In this document: positions 1-7,676 of the stretch, one piece after another
Numbering within the stretch: position 1 is the stretch's first letter
Layout of the letters: every line of letters starts with the position of its first letter
DNA from: Lentisphaeria bacterium
GTDB taxonomy: Bacteria; Verrucomicrobiota; Lentisphaeria; Victivallales; Victivallaceae
Reading direction: 5' to 3'
DNA length: 43,907 nucleotides
NCBI GenBank assembly: GCA_018265615.1
Contig: JABLYX010000044.1
Coordinates: 1,568 to 45,474 of the forward strand
Translations under genes and position numbers: made by a program
Notes under the pieces: generated by a model
Told to the model about the DNA's origin: nothing
Database searches by the model: none
What the model saw: the letters and a program-made list of their open reading frames with translations, nothing else

Positions 1-1636
1 GTTCCAGCCAGTCGCCCCGTTCCTGGCGCGGCACCCAGTTCAGATAACAGTTCAAAGAACAGACGTCCCCGAAGTTGCCGCTTTCATGGTGGTAGACCGG
101 ACGGGAAGCATCGAATGCCTTGGCGGTTTTCTCCGCGATGCGTCCCTGTTTCCTGACCGGCAGGGCGACATACCGCTCAGGACGATAGTCATTGCCGAGC
201 CGCAGCGGATTCTGGTCCCCCATATAGCCGAGCCGGTTATGGTTCATCACGTACATGACCACGCCGGGAATATTCTGAAAACGTCGGATCAGGTGTTCCA
301 CCTGCCGCCGGTACTTCGCCAGATTCGCGGGATTCTCCAGATCATTGCCGAAATCTTTGATATGCGGCAGCGTTAAGGAAGTGAGCATGCCGCGCTCCGA
401 AGTATACCGGTGAAACCCCGCCGGATATGCGAAAACTCCGGGGGCGAAACTGTAATTCCAGCCGATCAGGAAATTTGCGCCGAACTGCCTGGCCGCCCTG
501 ACCATATGATCGATTCGTCCGGCGGAACCGAGGTCGGCTTCCTGCGGGGCGGAAGTAACCAGCGCCCGGAGATGAATCTTTTTGCCGTTAAGATAAAAAT
601 CGCGTCCGTCGATGGAAAACTCCCTGAAACCGAATTCCTGCGGCAGAAAACGGTCGAGAATCTCACCTTCGGCGGAAAGCAGCTTCACATCGGCGACGTA
701 AAGATTCCGCGGAGTATCGATATCCCAAAGTTTCGGATCGTTCCAGAGGCCGCCGAAGGAACGGCGGATATTTTCACCGTCTTTGACGGCAAAAGGCTCC
801 GAGGCAAATGTCCGTACCACGTCCCTCCCTTCGGAAACCTCCGCTTCCAGGCGGTACGTTCCCGCCGGAAGCGTCACGAAACCGGTATCGAAAGTGATCC
901 TGCCGTCTTTGACGGAAGTGATCACATGCACGTCGGAAATTGCGGCGGCCATCGGCAATGACTCCAGATAGAGATCGCCGCAGATTCCCCGGTTCCGCAG
1001 GTTCGATTTCAGCTTGACCAGACGATCATGTCCCATATATTCGAGCTGTTCTTCCGGTTTGGCGCTGACCAGCACCGCAAGCGTATGACGGTTGCCCGGC
1101 AGCAGCTTGCCGGTCAGCTCAAGTTCGCCGCCGGGATAATAAAGCACTCCGGCTTTCACGCCGTCGACAAACACGATGCCGCAGGATTGGATCAGATCGG
1201 CCGAAAGCCGGATGCGCCGCCCCTTCCACTCTTCCGGCATATCGATTTCCCGCCGATACCATGCGGAATTCAACTCTGCCGCCTTGAAGCGCGAAAGGGC
1301 CTCCGGCTTCAGATGAAACGACATGCCGTTCGGTTCCGTCGGCCATGCTCCCGGCACCTTGAACCACCCCCAACCGGTCCCCGATTCGGGAATTTTTTCA
1401 AGCTCTTCCGGCGCAAGCACCGGATGAAATTCCCACAAGCCGTTCAGAGAGATCCGTTCCCGGGTCGGCGTCGTTTGACGCCAGGCATCACTAAGCGTCA
1501 TCAACTGACTGCGCGACATACCGTCGGGATGAGGCATATCGAAAGATTCAACCACTCTGCCTCCATCGGCAAAACCGGTCTGACACCAGAGGAGCAACGC
1601 TGCCCACAACAACTTTCCGTATCGCTTCAAAACCAT
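1..1636 (-). CDS. GH2-type secreted glycoside hydrolase (3' end cut by window)
   Basis: About 545 residues are in the window; the C-terminus lies beyond position 1. The ATG at 1636 gives a clear signal peptide (MVLKRYGKLLWAALLLWCQ), so export is expected. A GH2 sugar-binding domain occupies roughly residues 40-190 and contains NRGICGDLYL, close to the usual RNSGIWRDVYL. A beta-sandwich follows. The barrel entry is recognisable as FGFREFSIDG then FYLNGKKIHLR (about residues 330-350). The family would be a beta-galactosidase, beta-glucuronidase or beta-mannosidase. Odd point: where GH2 enzymes carry the acid/base in an N-E pair, this protein reads VMYVMNHNRLGY, so residue 466 is His. It lies 24 nt downstream of the pseudopilin gene and is probably cotranscribed with it. 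Substrate unknown; the family is fairly sure, activity is not. Confidence 0.8.
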   Translation of the reverse strand, partial: MVLKRYGKLLWAALLLWCQTGFADGGRVVESFDMPHPDGMSRSQLMTLSDAWRQTTPTRERISLNGLWEFHPVLAPEELEKIPESGTGWGWFKVPGAWPTEPNGMSFHLKPEALSRFKAAELNSAWYRREIDMPEEWKGRRIRLSADLIQSCGIVFVDGVKAGVLYYPGGELELTGKLLPGNRHTLAVLVSAKPEEQLEYMGHDRLVKLKSNLRNRGICGDLYLESLPMAAAISDVHVITSVKDGRITFDTGFVTLPAGTYRLEAEVSEGRDVVRTFASEPFAVKDGENIRRSFGGLWNDPKLWDIDTPRNLYVADVKLLSAEGEILDRFLPQEFGFREFSIDGRDFYLNGKKIHLRALVTSAPQEADLGSAGRIDHMVRAARQFGANFLIGWNYSFAPGVFAYPAGFHRYTSERGMLTSLTLPHIKDFGNDLENPANLAKYRRQVEHLIRRFQNIPGVVMYVMNHNRLGYMGDQNPLRLGNDYRPERYVALPVRKQGRIAEKTAKAFDASRPVYHHESGNFGDVCSLNCYLNWVPRQERGDWLE

Positions 1637-1660
1637 CTCCCACCCATGCACGTTTTCAGA

Positions 1661-2416
1661 TCAGAAACGAACGCTCACATCGCTCCAACCCGGTTGCCAG
1701 AATGCCCAATTCCGCACATATTCGTTGGTAACCCAAATAAGGTCAGGCTTCTCGTGCCGAGCGACATGTCCGTCAAAAAACGAAATATTGAAGTTCAGCC
1801 TGTGACGGTAGGCAACCGAAGTATCCGCCGGGTCCTTGCATTCTCCGATCGAAGCATAGCTGGTGCGCGAAGTCCTATTCTTACCAAACAAAGTCTCCGG
1901 ACGCAACCCATCGAGGAACATGAACTTCCGGGAAGGAGCGGAACTCCGGGAGACAGGAATACTGCGTGTGGAAGGCCCATTACTCCAATCGGAACCGAAA
2001 GTATTATTCAGCGTATAGGAACGTCTGATCGCAGAAAGGCCGTTTTCTTCCGGTTTTATTGCTCCGTAAGAGTCAGGGCAGAGCAACTTTGTCGGCCAGA
2101 GAGCCAACCACCCTTCAATCTTTAGATTGACGCCGGCCTGTCGGGCAAACGATTCATTGAACATCCAATTTGACTTATCCGTACCCCTCACATAAACGGG
2201 AACCATGTAATCATCAAAATCGCCCGCATACAAGATATTGGCGGCAGCAAGCGTTTTCAGGTTGTTTTTGCAGGTTGAATCCCGGGCGCCCGCCCGCGCT
2301 TTGTTCAGCGCCGGGAGCAGCATGGCCGCGAGAATCGCGATGATCGCGATCACTACCAAAAGTTCAATCAATGTGAAACGGTTGCAGGGAAAAAACGGAT
2401 GTGCGACAGTTTTCAT
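1661..2416 (-). CDS. Pseudopilin-like protein, H-X9-DG (DUF1559) family
   Basis: 251 residues from the ATG at 2416. I chose this start because GGGAG lies 7 nt upstream; an in-frame ATG at 2422 sits almost on the same Shine-Dalgarno. A short basic leader precedes the prepilin peptidase motif FTLIELLVVIAIIAILAA, a single hydrophobic helix typical of type II secretion/type IV pilin-like proteins. Near the C-terminus, H-RLNFNISFF-DG fits the H-X9-DG signature exactly. Family members are expanded in Lentisphaerae and Planctomycetes and are thought to be processed and placed in the envelope; their job is not known. The gene heads a small operon with the GH2 gene and is divergent from an AraC gene, so it probably belongs to one glycan-responsive module. 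Confidence 0.85.
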   Translation of the reverse strand: MKTVAHPFFPCNRFTLIELLVVIAIIAILAAMLLPALNKARAGARDSTCKNNLKTLAAANILYAGDFDDYMVPVYVRGTDKSNWMFNESFARQAGVNLKIEGWLALWPTKLLCPDSYGAIKPEENGLSAIRRSYTLNNTFGSDWSNGPSTRSIPVSRSSAPSRKFMFLDGLRPETLFGKNRTSRTSYASIGECKDPADTSVAYRHRLNFNISFFDGHVARHEKPDLIWVTNEYVRNWAFWQPGWSDVSVRF

Positions 2417-2522
2417 TTTCATACTCCCATTATTTCCGAGCGGATAAATATCACGCTCCCTCTGTTGGCTGACACAAAACTTCATTTTGACACTTTCAAT
2501 TTGATGTTTCCTCCATGTTATA

Positions 2523-2551
2523 ATTATACCGAGAAATCAGGGAAATGCCAA
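2523..2551 (-). promoter_or_regulatory. Sigma70-like promoter of pseudopilin/GH2 operon
   Basis: On the minus strand TTGGCA (2551-2546) and TATAAT (2528-2523) are separated by exactly 17 bp. The predicted transcription start near 2516 leaves a leader of about 100 nt before the ATG at 2416. The divergent AraC promoter lies about 70 bp away. Confidence 0.7.
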
Positions 2552-2619
2552 GTGGCCGGTTGGAGACTTTTAAATCTTTCTATAGCACAAATTGACCCGA
2601 ATTTTTCATTGCTTGCAAA

Positions 2620-2648
2620 TTGAAATCGTCTGCCGGACGGATTATATT
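2620..2648 (+). promoter_or_regulatory. Sigma70-like promoter of AraC gene, probably leaderless
   Basis: TTGAAA (2620-2625), a 17-bp spacer and TATATT (2643-2648) end only 6 nt before the ATG at 2655. The transcription start would fall on or next to the A of the start codon, and no Shine-Dalgarno is visible. Confidence 0.6.
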
Positions 2649-2654
2649 GCGATT

Positions 2655-3437
2655 ATGGAAGAATACAAACAAAAAATTCTGTTCTCGCAGGCGTCGCAGG
2701 ACAAAATCGACGCGAGCGTTCAGGTTCACTCCCATCCCGGAGTGGAACTGATCCTGATTTCGGGGGGCGCCTGCCGGATCTCGGTTGACAAGGAGAGCTT
2801 TGAGTGCCGTGCCGGAATGATGCTGGTTGTTCCGCCGGAAAGCCCGCACGACCAAGTCTGCCTCAGGCATGTGGTCAATTCGTTCATCGTCTTCCACTGC
2901 CCGCCGGAGATGTTCAGCCCCGCATGCCGGCTGGTGAACCTGAACGAGGATCCCTGGTGCATCCGGCTGTTCCGGTTGGTCTGTGAACTGAGCGAGAATA
3001 AGCGCTACGACCTCTGCGAAGGGGTTTTGCTCTCACTGCTCGCCGCCCTGCGAAGACTAGAGGAAAGGCTGCGAAAGGATCCCGAATTGCATCCTGGCCT
3101 GCAGAAGGCAATCGACCTGCTCGAAACAGAATTCCTCCATCAGTTGTCGATGGAGGAACTGGCCCGGCGAGCGGGGGTGAGCCACTCCTACCTCCGGCGG
3201 CTCTTCGAACGCAAATTCCAGATCTCCCCGCAGCGCTATCTCCAAAACATCCGGATGGCGCACGCTCGGCAATATCTGCTCAACACCAAGAATTCGGTCG
3301 CCGAGGTCGCCGCCCTGTGCGGCTATCCGGACAGCAACTACTTCACCCGGCTCTTCCGGCAACTCCACCGCTGCGCGCCCGGTGAATACCGCGATATCAT
3401 GCGCAACCGTCCGGGAGGCTTCCGGGTCCGGATGTGA
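2655..3437 (+). CDS. AraC family transcriptional regulator
   Basis: 260 residues. The N-terminal half (about residues 20-90) is a cupin-like sensor with HSHPGVELILISGG and a VPPESPHD turn. The C-terminal 100 residues carry two helix-turn-helix units: LSMEELARRAGVSHSYLRRL and VAEVAALCGYPDSNYFTRLF, ending in the usual RxxxxCxPGEYR signature. The start at 2655 is chosen because the cupin begins soon after and the upstream extension overlaps the promoter. It is divergent from the pseudopilin/GH2 operon and most likely activates it in response to a sugar. The inducer cannot be told from sequence. Confidence 0.9.
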   Translation: MEEYKQKILFSQASQDKIDASVQVHSHPGVELILISGGACRISVDKESFECRAGMMLVVPPESPHDQVCLRHVVNSFIVFHCPPEMFSPACRLVNLNEDPWCIRLFRLVCELSENKRYDLCEGVLLSLLAALRRLEERLRKDPELHPGLQKAIDLLETEFLHQLSMEELARRAGVSHSYLRRLFERKFQISPQRYLQNIRMAHARQYLLNTKNSVAEVAALCGYPDSNYFTRLFRQLHRCAPGEYRDIMRNRPGGFRVRM

Positions 3438-4007
3438 CGGTACCAACAGGGGAACAGCCTGATGTTCAAACGGGATATTCTTCGGCAGATTCCGGAACAT
3501 CTGATCGGTGATCTTGATACGTGGGAGAGCTCAAGGCCGAAATACACGGAACCGGCCGCGGTTTCCGGCCGTCTGAAGGGGGAGGCCGGTATTCATTCTC
3601 CGGAAGCAACCTTCGGGATGTGCGGAAGATGCTGTACAGGCGCAGAGAATTTCGGGAAAGTTGATCGGTATTTCCCGAACTTCGATTTGATCATAGATTC
3701 CCGCATCCGTTCCGCCTATCGGCGCTTCCATGCTGCCTTTCTGCGAAAGCCAACATTACAGCGTCGGTCAATTTTAAATACATTTCGGATTCATCGTCTT
3801 TTCTATTTGCAACACCAAATATTCAATGCCGTTTCAGTATCGTCGGCAAGATCTCATGCAACGGTGTATGTGATTGATTGCCAAATTATTAAATCGAGAA
3901 AAGCGTCACCCCGTTTTTCGGAACCATTCAACTCAACAGCGAACGCCCATGACACACGAACAGATCCCATTAAAACGCCGCGTCCTGGCGATTGGAAAAA
4001 TGAACTG
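3438..4007. other. Non-coding, AT-richer stretch
   Basis: Between the AraC stop and the IS200 remnant I see no convincing gene. An open frame of about 200 codons on the plus strand (3462-4067) has no recognisable domain and runs through the IS end hairpin, so it is not called. A small GC hairpin near 3553-3571 (CGGCCG on both sides of a 7-nt loop) could act as a late terminator for the AraC gene, but no T tract follows. Confidence 0.4.
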
Positions 4008-4029
4008 CCCCGGTGCAGAGCACGCGGGG
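4008..4029 (-). repeat. Right-end hairpin of IS200-like element
   Basis: On the minus strand CCCCG, a bulged C and GTGC pair with GCAC and CGGGG around a TCT loop. It lies 22 nt beyond the tnpA stop codon and is preceded by CGATA. Confidence 0.6.
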
Positions 4030-4050
4030 TATCGGAGATAGCAGCTCGTG

Positions 4051-4405
4051 TCACAAGTCAAACGTAAGTTGTTGTACAAGGATTTTCTTATACGCGCCTT
4101 GGTTTGCAATGTATTGCCGGATGCCTTCAGCATTCGCATATTCACTTACCGTGTTTGCGTAGAAACCACTTGTCCACAAGTTTCCTCCCCACAAAAAACG
4201 TTTCACTTCTGGATGCAACTGAAAAATCTGCTTTGCTGTTATACTCTTTATTGTTTTCACAATCTGAGTCACTGACAATGCAGAAACGCTTTGAACCAAA
4301 AAATGGACATGATTTTCTTCCATTCCAATTTCAACAAAGAGAATTTCATATCGACCGGATATGCCGAGGCATATTATTATGATGTTTGTAGATATGCTCA
4401 TTCAT
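4051..4405 (-). pseudogene. tnpA: IS200/IS605 transposase TnpA, internally deleted
   Basis: Y1 transposases of this group make and join single-strand cuts with a HUH motif and a tyrosine. The HUH motif (EENHVHFLVQS, 4300-4311) and the catalytic Tyr (QYIANQG, 4111-4113) are both present, as is the family's LWGGNLWTSGF stretch and a QQL tail. The family N-terminus is also recognisable: MNEHIYKHHN from an ATG at 4405. Between HHN and CLGISGRYEI about 30 residues are missing and the frame changes, removing the YH...KYRR core strand. A shorter open frame from an ATG at 4401 reads through but has a nonsense N-terminus. The product is very unlikely to be active alone. Confidence 0.75.
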
Positions 4406-4441
4406 GCAAGTAATGCAGCATATCAAACGTTCCTTTTAAAG

Positions 4442-4458
4442 CCGACCCAGAGGGTCGG
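4442..4458 (-). repeat. Left-end hairpin of IS200-like element
   Basis: CCGACCC and GGGTCGG form a perfect 7-bp stem with a 3-nt loop (TCT on the minus strand). It lies 36 nt upstream of the original tnpA ATG and is preceded on that strand by CAATACC. Confidence 0.6.
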
Positions 4459-4525
4459 GGTATTGAACCCAATGGAATAAATAAAATTTCCAAGAGCGGC
4501 ATTTGACGCTGAAACCAGAGCAACG

Positions 4526-4747
4526 TTATTTTTCCCATTCCTCCAATGTCTCGATGTCACCGGTCTGTCCGTGATTCCACGCACTGAATAAAACAGCCGG
4601 AGTGTCATCCAAACCCGTTTTACAGAAGACCCTGTGCTGCTCCGGATTCTTGGAACAGGCGATTCCCATAACGTTTCCCTCTGAAAAATGAATGGGATAG
4701 CCGGAACATGAACAACGTTTCCAGGCAGAAAAAAATTCCGGCTTCAT
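4526..4747 (-). CDS. Doubtful small protein or gene fragment
   Basis: 73 residues from an ATG at 4747 with GGAG only 3 nt upstream. The product is Cys-rich near the start (KRCSCSGYP) and ends in an acidic tail (TGDIETLEEWEK). No family was recognised. It lies just upstream (in minus orientation) of the IS remnant in a decayed region, so it may be the 3' piece of a lost gene rather than a real small protein. Confidence 0.2.
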   Translation of the reverse strand: MKPEFFSAWKRCSCSGYPIHFSEGNVMGIACSKNPEQHRVFCKTGLDDTPAVLFSAWNHGQTGDIETLEEWEK

Positions 4748-5018
4748 GCACTCCGACAAGCCGGTATCTGCCCGTTACGCAAGGAGATTCGGCACCGGCA
4801 GGCCCCGCGTCGACAAAGCAACTTCATGCGCGATTGCCGTTTCCGGTTTGACTTTTCGCTTTCGGGGAACTATGTTAAAATGTAAGTTCATCAACCCGAA
4901 AGGAAGTGAAACCGTAGAGACGAACTGAATCTGAACCAAAAAAATCGTAGAACGGCCCCGCAGGAAAACTAGCAATTTCAATCACGATGGCCGACTGCAT
5001 GAAGTGTGTCTCCATTTT

Positions 5019-5090
5019 AGGCACATTCCGTGTTTGTCGTCGTGTGGGCTTGCTAGTGCCTCTTGCGGGATAATCATCTGGAATGTGCCT
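5019..5090. repeat. 11-bp inverted repeat upstream of FN3-repeat gene
   Basis: AGGCACATTCC at 5019-5029 is exactly complementary to GGAATGTGCCT at 5080-5090. The 50-bp spacer holds the candidate -10 GATAAT. It could be a looped operator pair or an mRNA leader stem. Confidence 0.45.
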
Positions 5091-5158
5091 TTCCATGTTC
5101 CGGAAGGTTAGATTTCTCGACCGAATTATGGAAACACATAAACAGGAGGACTTGGCAC

Positions 5159-7555
5159 ATGCAACTGGGATCACTGATTTTCAATTCAAAAAATGACTTC
5201 ACTTTTCAATGGACGGCCGATGCCGGCGCCGCTTCTTACCGTTTCCGCCTGATCGATGAATTCGGCAATTTCGGCGAGCCCCGCATCGTTACCGGGGTAA
5301 CACATACTGAAACAATAAAGGACAACAATTTCTATGGATGGCAGGTGGAGGCGCTGGATGCAGCCGGGAATGTCATTTCCTCGGAACGAAGTCCCCTGAT
5401 CTGGCTCGGTGATGACGGGAAAGAATGGTATGAAATTTCCGCTGCATCCCCGAATCTGATCTGCATGGCCATGACACAGGATTCCGGCGACGACTCCGCG
5501 CCGTTGAATTATTACCTTGCGTCCCCCGACAAGTACACCAGGCCCATTGTATCGTTCCGAAGCAGCGACCAGTGGCCGGTCTTCGCTATCAATGACAATC
5601 TGCTGCTGATGGACGGGGAGCTTTATGTAAAAAACGGCAATCGGTATATTTTTTACGGCAGTCTGATGCAGGGTGAAAACATCTCTCCCCGGCTGTCTGC
5701 GGATTCTTCGGGATTCTTCAGCCTCAACTCGACGATCTACCGCTATTCGGGCGGCAGGGCGGCCGAACTGTTTGCCTTGCCTGACACCGGAAGCCGGCCT
5801 GAAATCTATTTCCTGAATTCACAGGTCGCCGTCACCGATTCCGGTGTCTGGCGGATTTCCGGAGCCGAACCGGAGTTGGCCGGGGTGTTTGATTTTCCGC
5901 TCCCTGATGCAAGTGAGCTGACGATTTCTGGAAAATATGCTGTTTCGTATGGAAATGACCGAGACAGCATGATCTCCTACCGGATCGACTCCCGAGGCAA
6001 CGTCAGCCGTCTGCCGGACGTTTCCCTGTCGCTTCCACCCGGTTATCAGGCATCTGAAATCGACCTGCAGGAGAACCGGGTTGCACTGCTGGCTTCCGAC
6101 TGGGAAGGAGGCAACCTCCTTTCCGTCTACGAAATTTCCGGTGACTCATGGCGGCGGATATATGCCCGGGATATCAGCGGATTTGATCTGACTTTGTTCT
6201 GGAAAGACAGCTCCACGATTATGCTTCATGATCAGGCGGAAGGCCGCCTGAGCTCCATCAAACTGCCCGCGGATTCCGGAGCAGTTCCGGTGGAACCGGA
6301 CACGATCGGCGGGCTTGACACACGGGTCAACAAATATTCCGTAACTGTGAAATGGAATAAATCATCCGTCCGGAATTGTATGTATGAGCTTCGGATCGAC
6401 GGCATGGGGAGCGTGACGACGAAGTCGAATAAGTTCACTTTCCGGAATGTTTCCGTCGGCGAATATTCCGGCAGCGTTCGCGTGATTGCTTCGGATGGAA
6501 CCGCAGGAGAGTGGAGTGAACCATACACGGTCGCTGTTACGGATGTGACCGCTCCGAAACTGGGGAAGGTGACGGCGGCGGTTGACGGTTATACCGGCAT
6601 GATTTCGTGGAGCGGCTCCGATAATGTCGGCGTCGAATATTACGAAGTGCGCTGCGCCGGCCAGGTCAAAACTGTGACCGGCATCTCCGCGCACTTCGAA
6701 AATCTCGCCGTCGGCAAGTACAGCGTCGAAGTGACCGCTTACGACGCAGCAGGCAATGCGAGCAAAACCGGCAAGGCGAAAATCACGGTCAGGGACGCGA
6801 CGCCGCCGGAACAGGTGACCGGCCTTGCGGTTCCGTCCGTGGACGGCAGGTACAAGGCGACGCTCTCGTGGACTCCGGGCATGGACAACTCCGGCAAGGT
6901 TTCGAAATACGAAATCCAGCTCGACAACGGCAAGATTTTGAAATCGGGCAAGACCTTCGTCAACGTCAGCAAATTGTCGGCAGGCGAACACTCCTACCGG
7001 GTTCGCGCCATCGACAAAGAGAAAAACGTCGGAGAATGGAGCGAGGTTCAGGCCTTCACCGTCAAGGATATGACCGCGCCGAAGAATGTCTCCGTCAAAG
7101 CGAAGGTCGGGGGGAACAGCCTGCTTCTGAGCTGGAAGACGCCGAAGGACAACGTCGGCGTAACCGGATACATCCTGAAACACGGCGTCAACCTTGAACA
7201 CACCGAGTTCCTGGCGGCGGACGAACTGGCCTTCCGGATTGACGGGATCGCCAAAGGCAGTTACCAGTATCAGTTGATGGCCGTGGACGCAGCGGGCAAC
7301 GAGAGCAAGCCTGAGAACGGAAAGGCGATGATCAAAACGGAGCTTCCGATGGCGGAATTCAGCCAGGAGGTCCCGGATATGGCACAGCTTACCGGCTTCG
7401 ATTCCGGCATGCAGACAACTCCGGGACTCATGGACGATCCGCTGGCATTCTGCAGCAGCCTGAAGCTCGACGCGGGGCTGAAACTCTCCGCTGTCGAACT
7501 GTCCACCCCAGATGAAACCGGCAGGCGGTCCGCGCCGCTCTTCACCATCGCATAA
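5159..7555 (+). CDS. Protein with fibronectin type III-like repeats
   Basis: 798 residues. The ATG at 5159 is preceded by AGGAGGA with an 8-nt gap, the best Shine-Dalgarno in the window, so the longer upstream frame is rejected. An FN3-like fold starts at residue 1. Residues about 80-375 form a beta-rich region with short repeated strands (possible propeller). Four FN3-like modules follow at about 380-460, 463-550, 550-635 and 637-720, joined by linkers VTDVTAPK, VRDATPPE and VKDMTAPK. The tail has no repeat. Such modules bind other proteins or glycans on the cell surface, but no signal peptide or membrane anchor is visible, so location is open. Flanked by the IS remnant and a convergent GH42-like gene. 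Function unknown. Confidence 0.8.
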   Translation: MQLGSLIFNSKNDFTFQWTADAGAASYRFRLIDEFGNFGEPRIVTGVTHTETIKDNNFYGWQVEALDAAGNVISSERSPLIWLGDDGKEWYEISAASPNLICMAMTQDSGDDSAPLNYYLASPDKYTRPIVSFRSSDQWPVFAINDNLLLMDGELYVKNGNRYIFYGSLMQGENISPRLSADSSGFFSLNSTIYRYSGGRAAELFALPDTGSRPEIYFLNSQVAVTDSGVWRISGAEPELAGVFDFPLPDASELTISGKYAVSYGNDRDSMISYRIDSRGNVSRLPDVSLSLPPGYQASEIDLQENRVALLASDWEGGNLLSVYEISGDSWRRIYARDISGFDLTLFWKDSSTIMLHDQAEGRLSSIKLPADSGAVPVEPDTIGGLDTRVNKYSVTVKWNKSSVRNCMYELRIDGMGSVTTKSNKFTFRNVSVGEYSGSVRVIASDGTAGEWSEPYTVAVTDVTAPKLGKVTAAVDGYTGMISWSGSDNVGVEYYEVRCAGQVKTVTGISAHFENLAVGKYSVEVTAYDAAGNASKTGKAKITVRDATPPEQVTGLAVPSVDGRYKATLSWTPGMDNSGKVSKYEIQLDNGKILKSGKTFVNVSKLSAGEHSYRVRAIDKEKNVGEWSEVQAFTVKDMTAPKNVSVKAKVGGNSLLLSWKTPKDNVGVTGYILKHGVNLEHTEFLAADELAFRIDGIAKGSYQYQLMAVDAAGNESKPENGKAMIKTELPMAEFSQEVPDMAQLTGFDSGMQTTPGLMDDPLAFCSSLKLDAGLKLSAVELSTPDETGRRSAPLFTIA

Positions 7556-7570
7556 GGAGTTTTTCTATCG

Positions 7571-7623
7571 TCCCGTTCCCGGCCGAGGTTCCATTCCGGC
7601 GCTGTACGACATGGGGAACGGGA
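7571..7623. repeat. 10-bp inverted repeat between convergent genes
   Basis: TCCCGTTCCC (7571-7580) and GGGAACGGGA (7614-7623) are perfect complements with a 33-nt spacer. It sits between the ends of the FN3 gene and the GH42-like gene. The large loop and lack of a T tract make it a weak terminator candidate. Confidence 0.35.
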
Positions 7624-7676
7624 TGCTCTTTCTGCGCCCCCGGCGATGCAGGTGAACAGCACCGCGACAAGCCCGG

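Larger units (their letters stand above)
4008..4458 (-). mobile_element. Decayed IS200/IS605-family element with both end hairpins
   Basis: A tnpA remnant is flanked by two hairpins. At the tnpA 5' side, 4442-4458 is a perfect 7-bp stem (CCGACCC/GGGTCGG). At its 3' side, 4008-4029 forms a 9-bp stem with one bulged base. On the minus strand both hairpins have the loop TCT and both follow CAATACCCC or CGATACCCC. Imperfect subterminal palindromes in the same orientation are expected for single-strand transposition by Y1/HUH transposases. The outer cleavage sites cannot be fixed from one copy. Total size of about 450 bp is shorter than an intact element because part of tnpA is missing. Confidence 0.65.
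4459..5158. other. Gene-poor AT-rich leader region
   Basis: Apart from a doubtful small frame at 4526-4747, I see no gene here. The right part forms the upstream region of the fibronectin-repeat gene and contains an 11-bp inverted repeat. A plausible -10 (GATAAT, 5069-5074) is visible but without a good -35 at 17 bp. No known riboswitch fold was recognised. Confidence 0.4.

Noticed and set aside
1028..2125. Plus-strand open frame of about 365 codons
   Set aside because: Crosses antisense over the GH2 and pseudopilin genes and their intergenic gap, with no domain.
3462..4067. Plus-strand open frame of about 200 codons after the AraC gene
   Set aside because: No domain, no Shine-Dalgarno, and it runs through the IS200 end hairpin, so it is a chance frame in a decayed region.
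4861..5060. Possible riboswitch before the FN3-repeat gene
   Set aside because: I compared the region with common riboswitch cores and found no matching conserved stretch; only a simple inverted repeat remains.
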